Shown one piece after another: positions 23,908 through 30,876 of a DNA stretch of 40,326 nucleotides. Position 1 is the first letter of the stretch; each line of letters begins with the position of its first letter. A program made the translations under genes and the position numbers. The DNA comes from a bacterium (lineage in GTDB: Bacteria; CLD3; SB21). The notes below the pieces were generated by a model. That model was not told where the DNA came from. It did not search any database and saw nothing but the letters and a program-made list of their open reading frames with translations. Where the stretch lies: the NCBI GenBank assembly GCA_016787925.1, contig JAEUSK010000117.1, positions 1 to 40,326 on the forward strand, in the 5' to 3' direction.

Positions 23908-25233
23908 CTAATTACCGCCGCTTTCGATTTTAAAAGAATAACGCGCTTGAACCTTATAATCAAAAGAATCAAAGTAGCCGCGCACTTCATATTCGCCGGG
24001 ACTAATGAACGGTATATCATATTCCAATTTACCCGATTTTTCTCGCGCGTACTGACTTTCTCCCCATTCGCTGTCGGCTTTCCCTTTGGTAACAATCGTA
24101 ATCCATGCGGAACTGGTGCCGGGAAATCCGCTGTATTCTACGGTAATAGTTTGGCCTACGAAGTATGACTTAGAGGTTGTTCGAACTGTAGCTCCGGTGG
24201 TTTTGGCAGTATTAATTACAGCGGGTTGAGTCGCGCCTGTTGCCGCCTGTGCAACAAGAATATAAATTTTCTCCGTGAGAACAACTTCAGCACCGCCCCA
24301 ACCGATATTGCACGCATTCGCCCAGAGTTTGCCGCAATGCTCTCCACCTTTGTATGCGTGTTTGGCAACATATAGCGGCTCACGCTTCATAGCATCATTA
24401 TAGCCGCCCAGGACCGCATTGGCCGGCACAGAACCTTTGTATTCAACCCATGAAACGGAATTCGCAGGAGCAGTCAATATTTCAAATCCCTGATTGAAGG
24501 AATACTCCTTGCCGCCCCAGCCGATGTTGCACAATCCACCACCACCGGGTAAAACCTTTCCGGGATGCATACCGCCCTGAAATAACACTCGTCCCACATA
24601 CATAGGCTGTCCATTTTCAGATCCGCCGACAACCGCGTTAGCGGGTATCGACCCGGCGTAGGGAATCCACTGCGCTTGACTTTGTGAAGTTACTTTACCA
24701 AGCCCAACATTTGTCTTTGCTGACTCCACCGCTGCTAAAATGTATATTTTCTGATTGAGGACAATTTCCGCACCGCCCCATCCGATATTACACGCATTGG
24801 CCCATAGTTTTCCGCAATGTTCACCACCCTTGTAGGCATGTTTAGCAATATACAACGGCTCGACCCGGTTTGGATCATTGTAACCGCCCAAGACCGCATT
24901 AGCCAACACAGATCCTTTGTATTCCACCCACGTAACGGAATTCGCAGGCGCGGTCAGGATTTCAAATCCCTCATTAAAAGAATATTCCTTGCCGCCCCAG
25001 CCAATATTACAGAAGCCGCCGGATATAATTTTGCCGGGATGCGTTCCGCCCTCAAACGACACGCGCCCAACATACATGGGCTGTCCGTTTTCAGAACCGC
25101 CGACCACCGCGTTAGCCGGGATCGATCCGGTGTATGGGACCCACCGGGCTTCACTTTGCTGCGCACAGATATTAGTGCCAGCAATCAATAGAAACATACC
25201 TACCACTACTGCACGAATTTGATTCAAATTCAT
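23908..25233 (-). CDS. Secreted protein with duplicated DM9/DUF3421 units and Ig-like C-terminal domain
   Basis: 441 residues. A signal peptide (AVVVGMFLLIAGTNICA) is followed by two copies of a unit of about 140 residues (about 30-170 and 188-328). Each unit holds two DM9 motifs: G.IPANAVVGGSENGQPMYVG and a HCGKLW..CNIGWGGAE type ending. DM9 repeats, known from insect and mollusc proteins, act as mannose-binding lectins in oyster. A linker of Thr/Ala leads to a beta-sandwich domain (about 355-436) with SAWITIV and GEYEVRGYF phrases. It has its own promoter and terminator, so it is not part of the nos operon. Carbohydrate binding outside the cell is inferred. The ribosome site is TGGAG. Confidence 0.85.
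   Translation of the reverse strand: MNLNQIRAVVVGMFLLIAGTNICAQQSEARWVPYTGSIPANAVVGGSENGQPMYVGRVSFEGGTHPGKIISGGFCNIGWGGKEYSFNEGFEILTAPANSVTWVEYKGSVLANAVLGGYNDPNRVEPLYIAKHAYKGGEHCGKLWANACNIGWGGAEIVLNQKIYILAAVESAKTNVGLGKVTSQSQAQWIPYAGSIPANAVVGGSENGQPMYVGRVLFQGGMHPGKVLPGGGGLCNIGWGGKEYSFNQGFEILTAPANSVSWVEYKGSVPANAVLGGYNDAMKREPLYVAKHAYKGGEHCGKLWANACNIGWGGAEVVLTEKIYILVAQAATGATQPAVINTAKTTGATVRTTSKSYFVGQTITVEYSGFPGTSSAWITIVTKGKADSEWGESQYAREKSGKLEYDIPFISPGEYEVRGYFDSFDYKVQARYSFKIESGGN
24250..24672 (-). repeat. Second DM9 double unit
   Basis: This segment encodes residues about 188-328 of the DM9 protein and corresponds, at an offset of 474 bases, to 24724-25146. The two segments are nearly identical as protein but differ at many third codon positions. 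Confidence 0.8.
24724..25146 (-). repeat. First DM9 double unit
   Basis: This segment encodes residues about 30-170 of the DM9 protein, the first copy of an internal duplication. Its partner is 24250-24672; the 51-base spacer between them encodes a variable linker. Confidence 0.8.
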
Positions 25234-25407
25234 GTTAACTCCATTTTGGTGAACGTTATGAGAACAATTAGTGATTTTAAATTAGTTATTAAAAAGCCAT
25301 CAATCTGGATGCCCGATTTGCGGTTCGAACAATCAAGATATGCATTTGGAAGTCACTTTAAAAAGTGCGCCCTGATATCGATGTGATGATAGGGAAAAAT
25401 GAGGTTA

Positions 25408-25436
25408 ATAATAAGGCAAAGAATAACATCAGTCAA
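25408..25436 (-). promoter_or_regulatory. Candidate sigma-70 promoter of the DM9 protein gene
   Basis: The minus strand shows TTGACT (25431-25436), a 17-base spacer and TATTAT (25408-25413), each five of six to consensus. Transcription would start near 25400, leaving an untranslated leader of about 165 bases before the start codon at 25233. The leader contains a small CACTTT/AAAGTG hairpin near 25363-25376 but no riboswitch I recognise. This accounts for the 262-base gap between the DM9 gene and thiH. Confidence 0.6.
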
Positions 25437-25495
25437 GCAAAATCTCAACAACACTGAACAACCTGTTCAAACGAAACACCGCCATAAAATGTTAG

Positions 25496-26617
25496 TTATT
25501 TTATTTCCCCCAATGCTGAAATGTCATCACACCAAACCGGCTCGTACCCGTTCTCATGAAGCATCGCGCAGAATTCATCGACACTCCGGTGATCAGCTAT
25601 TTCGAACTGTTCAAGTCCGTCCTGACGATAGGTGGCATATCCGCCTGGATTCGTTTTCGATCCGGCGCTCATGCCCGTGATGCCGTAATGCAAAGCCTGA
25701 TCCCTGAAGGAGGCGCTTTCTCTGGTCGAAAGTGAAAGGTCGATTTTGCTGGAAAATAAACGGTAAGCGCAAATCATCTGCATTAACTGGTTATCGGTGA
25801 TCGTGACCCGCGGCGGCATGATACCGACGGCCGGACGCAGACGGGGAAATGAGATCGAGCATTGCGTGCCGTACGTTTCGTTTAGATATTTCACGTGCAT
25901 CGCCGTAAAACAGGCATCCGTTCGCCAGTCTTCCAGGCCGATCAGAATTCCGAGCCCGATCTTCCCAATTCCTGCACGGGCGATGCGGTCCGGCGTCTCG
26001 AGGCGGTAATAGAAATGAGTCTTCATTCCCTTCGGATGATAGTCCCGGTAATGATCGCGATGATAAGTTTCCTGATAAACATATATTCTATTCAGCCCTT
26101 CACAGGCCAGCCGTCGATATTCTTCTTCACGTAAGGGTTGAACCTCCATCGATATGTCTGCAAAATAGGGCTTCAGCAAATTCATAGCATGCATCAAATA
26201 GTCTATACCGGCCATTTTATTCGATTCACCCGTAACCAGCAATATATGATCCAGTCCCATGGAATTTAGCACAGTAATTTCACTCATAATTTCCAGATCG
26301 CTAAGGCGGACGCGTTCCAGCGCATTTTCGTAACGGAAGCCGCAGTAAAGGCAGTTATTATAGCAATAGTTAGAAAGATAAAGCGGAGCATATATCCGGA
26401 CTTTTTTGCCGAATCTTTTTTGAGTGAGGTCACGGCTCTGTTCCATCATTTCCGGGAGAAATTTTTCGGCTGCGGGAGAAATCAAGGCGAGAAAATCAAG
26501 ACGGTCACGTTCACCGCTTTTATTCAAAACGCGTTTTACATCCTCTTCCGTTTGTTCATAAATGCGGGTATGAATGTCATACCAATTGAACGTGTCATAA
26601 ATTTGTCGAAAGGACAT
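25496..26617 (-). CDS. thiH: ThiH-like radical SAM 2-iminoacetate synthase
   Basis: 373 residues. The radical SAM cluster motif is CYNNCLYC (Cys85, Cys89, Cys92; CX3CX2C), preceded by APLYLSNY and followed by GFRYEN, exactly as in ThiH. The C-terminal biotin/thiamin-synthesis-associated domain ends with the Trp-rich PVWCDDISA segment. ThiH cleaves tyrosine to dehydroglycine and p-cresol for the thiazole of thiamin; related HydG makes CO and cyanide, but HydG's extra C-terminal cluster motif is absent. No other thiamin genes are nearby. It lies 15 bases after a Crp/Fnr gene at the end of the cbb3 run, an unexpected place for it. Confidence 0.88.
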   Translation of the reverse strand: MSFRQIYDTFNWYDIHTRIYEQTEEDVKRVLNKSGERDRLDFLALISPAAEKFLPEMMEQSRDLTQKRFGKKVRIYAPLYLSNYCYNNCLYCGFRYENALERVRLSDLEIMSEITVLNSMGLDHILLVTGESNKMAGIDYLMHAMNLLKPYFADISMEVQPLREEEYRRLACEGLNRIYVYQETYHRDHYRDYHPKGMKTHFYYRLETPDRIARAGIGKIGLGILIGLEDWRTDACFTAMHVKYLNETYGTQCSISFPRLRPAVGIMPPRVTITDNQLMQMICAYRLFSSKIDLSLSTRESASFRDQALHYGITGMSAGSKTNPGGYATYRQDGLEQFEIADHRSVDEFCAMLHENGYEPVWCDDISALGEIK

Positions 26618-26632
26618 TCTTTCACTTTCCGT

Positions 26633-27352
26633 TTAGATAGGATGCGCGATATTCTCTAACTCTTTCTCAGAAAGTACCTGTATCCGGTTATCCTGAATTT
26701 CAATCAGATGCGATCGCTTGAAATCGCTTAGCAGACTGTAGACCGAACTTTTTGTAGTTCCCAAAAAACTAGCCAGCTCGTCCATGGATAATGCCATGTT
26801 CAACGTGTCGTCACTTTGCACTCCATAATCGGCTTTGATTTTGAGAAGCATGTCCGCCATCCGCTCTTTTGTCGACTTACCCATCAAGTCGGTCATTTTA
26901 TTTTCCATCCCGTCGAGTTGTGTGCACAACAGCTTCATCGTCTCAACAAAAAATGTCGGATGACTCTGTATGAACTTTACAAAACAATCCTTCGGGACGA
27001 AACAAGCTTCCACTGCATCCACTGCAACGACGGAATTGGTATATTTATTATGAGTTACCACGGAATCAATGCCTAACACGTCCCCCGGCTTGCCAAGACG
27101 GATAATATGTTCCATAAGACGATGGTCTTTTTTCACCACTTTCAGCATGCCTGAATATATACAATAAACGCCGTCTGCCGCTTCATTTTCGCTGAACAGA
27201 ACTTCATTCTTGCGGAAGCGGATAAATTCTTTACACTTGAAACTTTTTTGCAGTTCCTTTGCGCTGCCATCCTGAAATATGGTCTTTGCAAAAACAGTGC
27301 AGACAGAACAAACAGGAACTTTCTTGCTGATGGATTTAACTGATTTTTTCAT
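26633..27352 (-). CDS. Crp/Fnr-family regulator at the end of the cbb3 operon
   Basis: 239 residues from the ATG at 27352 (MKKSVKSISK); the frame could also begin with GTG at 27400, which would overlap the preceding gene. A cyclic-nucleotide-type beta-roll (about 40-150) is followed by a dimer helix and a winged helix (MSMDELASFLGTTKSSVYSLL). Cysteines are at positions 15, 18, 40 and 117, so the CX2C pair is present but the third closely spaced Fnr cysteine is missing. The recognition helix TTKSSVYSLL lacks the Glu and Arg used by Fnr, so its DNA target must differ. It lies between a SafE-like gene and thiH. Confidence 0.88.
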   Translation of the reverse strand: MKKSVKSISKKVPVCSVCTVFAKTIFQDGSAKELQKSFKCKEFIRFRKNEVLFSENEAADGVYCIYSGMLKVVKKDHRLMEHIIRLGKPGDVLGIDSVVTHNKYTNSVVAVDAVEACFVPKDCFVKFIQSHPTFFVETMKLLCTQLDGMENKMTDLMGKSTKERMADMLLKIKADYGVQSDDTLNMALSMDELASFLGTTKSSVYSLLSDFKRSHLIEIQDNRIQVLSEKELENIAHPI

Positions 27353-27387
27353 ATTTACCGACTTTCTACCCTTACTAAAATGCGATT

Positions 27388-28095
27388 CTAATGGCAACAC
27401 TCAATGTGTTGGATCCCTTGATTATTGTCTATTCTTGGACTTACATACGGTATACCAAGCGCCAGTCCGCGGAGAATCAATAAGAACGATATAACAGCAA
27501 CGCCAACCGGCATGATATGAACCAGTTTCTGCCGAAAATTCAATGTCATCAGCCGGCCGGCAAACGAAATAAACAGCATCATCGGCAATGTTCCTACGCC
27601 AAATAAACCCATATATACAGCTCCGTAAAAAATATCCGACGTTACAATGGCGCCGGCCAAAGCAATATATACCAAACCGCATGGCAGTAACCCGTTAACC
27701 AATCCGATGCTGAATAATGACGTATAAGAATGTCTTGACAAAAATTTCTTAAAAAATCCTTTCATCGCAGAAAAACCCAAGTTCAGTGGCGAAGAAAAAA
27801 ATATTTTGTTCTTGATATGCGCGGGAAGCAGTACGGACATCAGCAGGATCAGGCCCGTCCCAACTGAAAGCGCCTGCTGATAGCCTGCAAATTTTGCCGT
27901 CGCGCCCAGTGCGCCCATAAGCACCCCCATCAATGCATACGTTACCGTGCGGCCGGCATTGTAGAGGAGTGATCCGGAAATCATTTCTATCCTAGATGAC
28001 CCGGCGTGCGGCAGTGCCAGCGCTAAAGGCCCGCACATTCCGACGCAGTGAAAACTGCCGAATATGCCTAGTGCAAACCCCGTAAAAATATCCAT
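27388..28095 (-). CDS. SafE/DsbD_2-like membrane protein of the cbb3 cluster
   Basis: 235 residues with about six transmembrane helices. The N-terminal helix holds GSFHCVGMCGPLALALP, the HC.GMCGP signature of the TauE/SafE-related (DsbD_2) family found beside ccoG-ccoH in many Bacteroidota-like genomes. The Cys pair suggests metal (copper) or thiol chemistry linked to oxidase assembly. It starts eight bases after ccoH and ends 35 bases before the Crp/Fnr start. The precise function is unknown. Confidence 0.82.
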   Translation of the reverse strand: MDIFTGFALGIFGSFHCVGMCGPLALALPHAGSSRIEMISGSLLYNAGRTVTYALMGVLMGALGATAKFAGYQQALSVGTGLILLMSVLLPAHIKNKIFFSSPLNLGFSAMKGFFKKFLSRHSYTSLFSIGLVNGLLPCGLVYIALAGAIVTSDIFYGAVYMGLFGVGTLPMMLFISFAGRLMTLNFRQKLVHIMPVGVAVISFLLILRGLALGIPYVSPRIDNNQGIQHIECCH

Positions 28096-28103
28096 AACTT
28101 CCC

Positions 28104-28547
28104 TTATTCTATAAAGAGTATATCCTCATTATAATATCCGGTGCTGTCGGACTGCCAATTAAACTTTACGCGCCAGAGTCCTTTTTCCATGTCACTCAAC
28201 GGGACATACTGCACATTTTCATCGTCCGGATGAATCAAAATGGTCCTATCGTTTTTGGAATCTGAAGGTCGGTAGAGGTTAATCGATCCCCTGATTTTAG
28301 TCAGATTTTTTGGAAATTGTAATACCAGCTGATTCGCCTGACGTTTCCAACCGAGCGGACTTACTAAAGCTTCGGCCCGTTTTACCTTGTCAATATGCTG
28401 TTGATATGCAATTTCTTTGTCGTAATAGTTTTCCTCTACCAGATCGACTTTATTAAATGTGGAAACAACAAAAAAGCCGATTATGAACAGTGCAAAACTA
28501 CCGTACAGAGCTGTTACTCCTAACGCCCAGTTTCCGTAAATTTTCAT
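28104..28547 (-). CDS. ccoH: CcoH/FixH cbb3 oxidase assembly protein
   Basis: 147 residues with one N-terminal transmembrane helix (LGVTALYGSFALFIIGFFVVS) followed by VEENYYDKEIAYQQHIDK, a characteristic FixH element, and a periplasmic Ig-like domain. FixH/CcoH is a single-pass protein needed for stable assembly of cbb3 oxidase. Its start overlaps the ccoG stop by four bases (ATGA). Confidence 0.92.
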   Translation of the reverse strand: MKIYGNWALGVTALYGSFALFIIGFFVVSTFNKVDLVEENYYDKEIAYQQHIDKVKRAEALVSPLGWKRQANQLVLQFPKNLTKIRGSINLYRPSDSKNDRTILIHPDDENVQYVPLSDMEKGLWRVKFNWQSDSTGYYNEDILFIE

Positions 28548-29977
28548 TTCCTGGCTCCTTTCGCCGGCGCAATAAAGGATGTTTCCTCCGAAGAAATCAA
28601 AGTATTTCCCCGATACACACCAATGTTGATCTTAATATGGTTTTGTTTAATTGCTTCCTGCGGAATGTCAACTAGGAAAGTGGACTCAACCAGTTCGTCC
28701 GGTCTAATTAATAATTGGTCCACACCGGCAACCGTGATGGTGCCCGGCACATCTTCGAGTTCAAAATGAACCGTCATAGCGTCGAACGTCTTATTCACAA
28801 TTTTTGCCGTGTACATATTCCGTATTTTGCCGTCTTCCAGCACCTGATACATGGATCCTTTTGCCCGAAGAATCGTCGTCTCTATATCTTTACGCGTCAG
28901 CATAAAGGCCGTGGTAACCGCCATCAGCAGGAGGAGTACTGCTGAATAACCAACGATCCTCGGCGTTACTGTAAACGTAATCCCTTTGGTTATCAGATCA
29001 AAAGACGCATATCGGATCAGTTTTTTTGAACGCCCGATCTTATCCATGATGCCGTCGCACGCGTCCATACATGCCGTGCAATTTACACACTCCAATTGTG
29101 TCCCGTTTCGAATATCAATTCCCGTCGGACATACCTGCACGCACAGGCCGCAGTCAATGCAGTCACCTGATTGATTTTCTGCGCCGTGCTTTAATTTACC
29201 GCGCGGTTCCCCGCGTTTAAAATCATACGCGACGACGATCGAGTTTTTGTCCAGCATCACGGATTGCAGGCGTCCGTATGGGCAGACATAAATGCAGGCC
29301 TGCTCGCGGAAACTCGCAAAAATAAAATAGAAAAGGCCGCTGAACCCGATCATAAATGAAAAACCGACGATGTGCTCCTGCACGGGTTCCGTGATGATCT
29401 TAAATAATTCGTCAATACCGATAATATATGCCAGGAAAGTGTTGCCGATGACAAACGAGATCGAAAAAAAGATCACGTGCTTAGATGTCTTCTTAAGAAT
29501 TTTGTCCGGTGACATTTCTGCGCGATTTAATTTATATTGTTCGGCGCCGTCCCCTTCGATCCAGTATTCGATCTTCCGAAATACCATTTCCATGAATATG
29601 GTCTGTGGACATGCCCAGCCGCACCAGATTCGGCCAAACACTGTCGTAAAAAGAAAAATGAAGATAACCAGACTCAGGAATACCAGCGCAAATATATAGA
29701 AATCCTGCGGCCAGAAAGCCAAACCGAAAATAATAAATTTACGCTCAACAATATTGAGCAGAAAAAAGGGATGACCGTCTATTTTTATGAACGGAACACC
29801 AAAAAGTACGGCGAGAAGAATGACGCTTACTACGATGCGCCAATTATGATATTTTCCTTTTGGTTTTTTTGGGTATACCCAAACTCTTTTCCCTGACTTG
29901 TCGATGATGGAAATGCTGTCCCGAAAACTTTCCTGATCTTTTTCACCGTTCTGAATTTTCTTTTCGTCAGCAATCAT
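28544..29977 (-). CDS. ccoG: CcoG/FixG (RdxA) cbb3 oxidase accessory ferredoxin
   Basis: 477 residues. Transmembrane helices flank WCGWACPQTIFMEMVFRKIE and QACIYVCPYGR, and two cluster motifs follow, CIDCGLCVQVCP and CVNCTACMDACD. The C-terminal part is an Ig-like FixG_C domain (about 360-470). CcoG is a membrane-bound polyferredoxin proposed to reduce Cu(II) for cbb3 oxidase assembly. It is placed 33 bases after ccoP and overlaps ccoH. Confidence 0.94.
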   Translation of the reverse strand: MIADEKKIQNGEKDQESFRDSISIIDKSGKRVWVYPKKPKGKYHNWRIVVSVILLAVLFGVPFIKIDGHPFFLLNIVERKFIIFGLAFWPQDFYIFALVFLSLVIFIFLFTTVFGRIWCGWACPQTIFMEMVFRKIEYWIEGDGAEQYKLNRAEMSPDKILKKTSKHVIFFSISFVIGNTFLAYIIGIDELFKIITEPVQEHIVGFSFMIGFSGLFYFIFASFREQACIYVCPYGRLQSVMLDKNSIVVAYDFKRGEPRGKLKHGAENQSGDCIDCGLCVQVCPTGIDIRNGTQLECVNCTACMDACDGIMDKIGRSKKLIRYASFDLITKGITFTVTPRIVGYSAVLLLLMAVTTAFMLTRKDIETTILRAKGSMYQVLEDGKIRNMYTAKIVNKTFDAMTVHFELEDVPGTITVAGVDQLLIRPDELVESTFLVDIPQEAIKQNHIKINIGVYRGNTLISSEETSFIAPAKGARK

Positions 29978-30010
29978 AACGTTCTGTATTATCCAATCTA
30001 TCCTGTTAGC

Positions 30011-30673
30011 TTATTTGACCAAACTACCCTGCGGCGGTTTTGGATTTGGCGGATTCGTCCCATGTATTGTCAGTACATAACTCGATATTTTTAGAATATC
30101 TTCTTCACCGAAAATTTTGCCCCAGGCCAACATGCCTTTTTCCGGAACGCCCCTCGTGACCGTGCGCACCACATCATTGATAGTTGACCCGTGAATCCAA
30201 TAATCGTCCGTAAGGTTGGGTCCGATGCCGCCCTCACCCAGCATACCATGACAGGCAACGCACGTTTTAAGGTACATTTCCTTTCCCTTTGAAATGCTCC
30301 CCGCGTCTGTCAGAGCCACGTAGTCTTTGATAATTTCAACTTCTTTCGGCGCTTCCGGTTTTCCCATTTTTTCAGCTATCATTTTCGGAGTGATATCGGC
30401 TTTCATACTATAGTATGGCGCATGATAACCGACGACGAACTTGGGCGCTGAGTAATTAGGATCTTTATCTTTGGACCACGTTTGATCATACTCTTTCTTA
30501 TATTCGTCTATCGATCGGTCGCCCCATTCCGTAACGTGAAAGTACAGCAAATACAACACAGCCCAGACTATGGTTATATAAAACATGTTGATCCACCAGG
30601 GCGGCAACGGATTATCATATTCACGAATTCCGTCGTAATCATGATCTAAGAGTTCATCTTTTACTTCTGACAT
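30011..30673 (-). CDS. ccoP: CcoP, cbb3 oxidase cytochrome c subunit (single heme)
   Basis: 220 residues from the ATG at 30673, chosen because AATGGAGGAAAAGTTC lies before it; a frame starting five codons earlier is possible. The N-terminal YDGIREYDNPLPPWWI leads into one transmembrane helix, a FixP hallmark. Only one heme c motif is visible, CVACH (Cys138 to His142), with a GMLAWG Met as likely axial ligand, while classical proteobacterial CcoP has two. It overlaps ccoQ by 20 bases. Confidence 0.92.
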   Translation of the reverse strand: MSEVKDELLDHDYDGIREYDNPLPPWWINMFYITIVWAVLYLLYFHVTEWGDRSIDEYKKEYDQTWSKDKDPNYSAPKFVVGYHAPYYSMKADITPKMIAEKMGKPEAPKEVEIIKDYVALTDAGSISKGKEMYLKTCVACHGMLGEGGIGPNLTDDYWIHGSTINDVVRTVTRGVPEKGMLAWGKIFGEEDILKISSYVLTIHGTNPPNPKPPQGSLVK

Positions 30674-30863
30674 GAACTTTTCCTCCATTATTTGAATGGG
30701 TATAATTTTTTTCTAATGGTAATTCTTCCATATACCGGATGTGCTTTTTATCCATTCGGACGAGATGGTATATGATCGCCATAAAAACAGTAAAAAACAG
30801 GATCAACGCGATCACCGGAAGAATCTCAATACCTTGGACATTTTCTAGAATATTTCTAAACAT
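30654..30863 (-). CDS. ccoQ: CcoQ/FixQ small cbb3 subunit
   Basis: 69 residues with one transmembrane helix (LPVIALILFFTVFMAIIYHL) followed by a charged tail with RMDKKHIRYMEELPLE, which matches small CcoQ-type subunits. CcoQ stabilises the cbb3 complex. It starts 13 bases after ccoNO and its end overlaps ccoP. Confidence 0.85.
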   Translation of the reverse strand: MFRNILENVQGIEILPVIALILFFTVFMAIIYHLVRMDKKHIRYMEELPLEKNYTHSNNGGKVHVRSKR

Positions 30864-30876
30864 ATGCTACTCCGAA

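Noticed and set aside
23908-25233. Regular repeats read as a CRISPR or tandem DNA array
   Set aside because: The repeats are in one continuous frame, long (about 420 bases), only two in number and conserved at the protein level; they are domain duplications.
25452-25470. TGAACA/TGTTCA hairpin after thiH as a terminator
   Set aside because: The stem is short, there is no T-run on the minus strand and the loop is small, so it cannot be called an intrinsic terminator.
25496-26617. HydG (hydrogenase maturation) as the identity of the radical SAM enzyme
   Set aside because: No second C-terminal Cys cluster motif is present and no hydrogenase genes are nearby; length and motifs fit ThiH.
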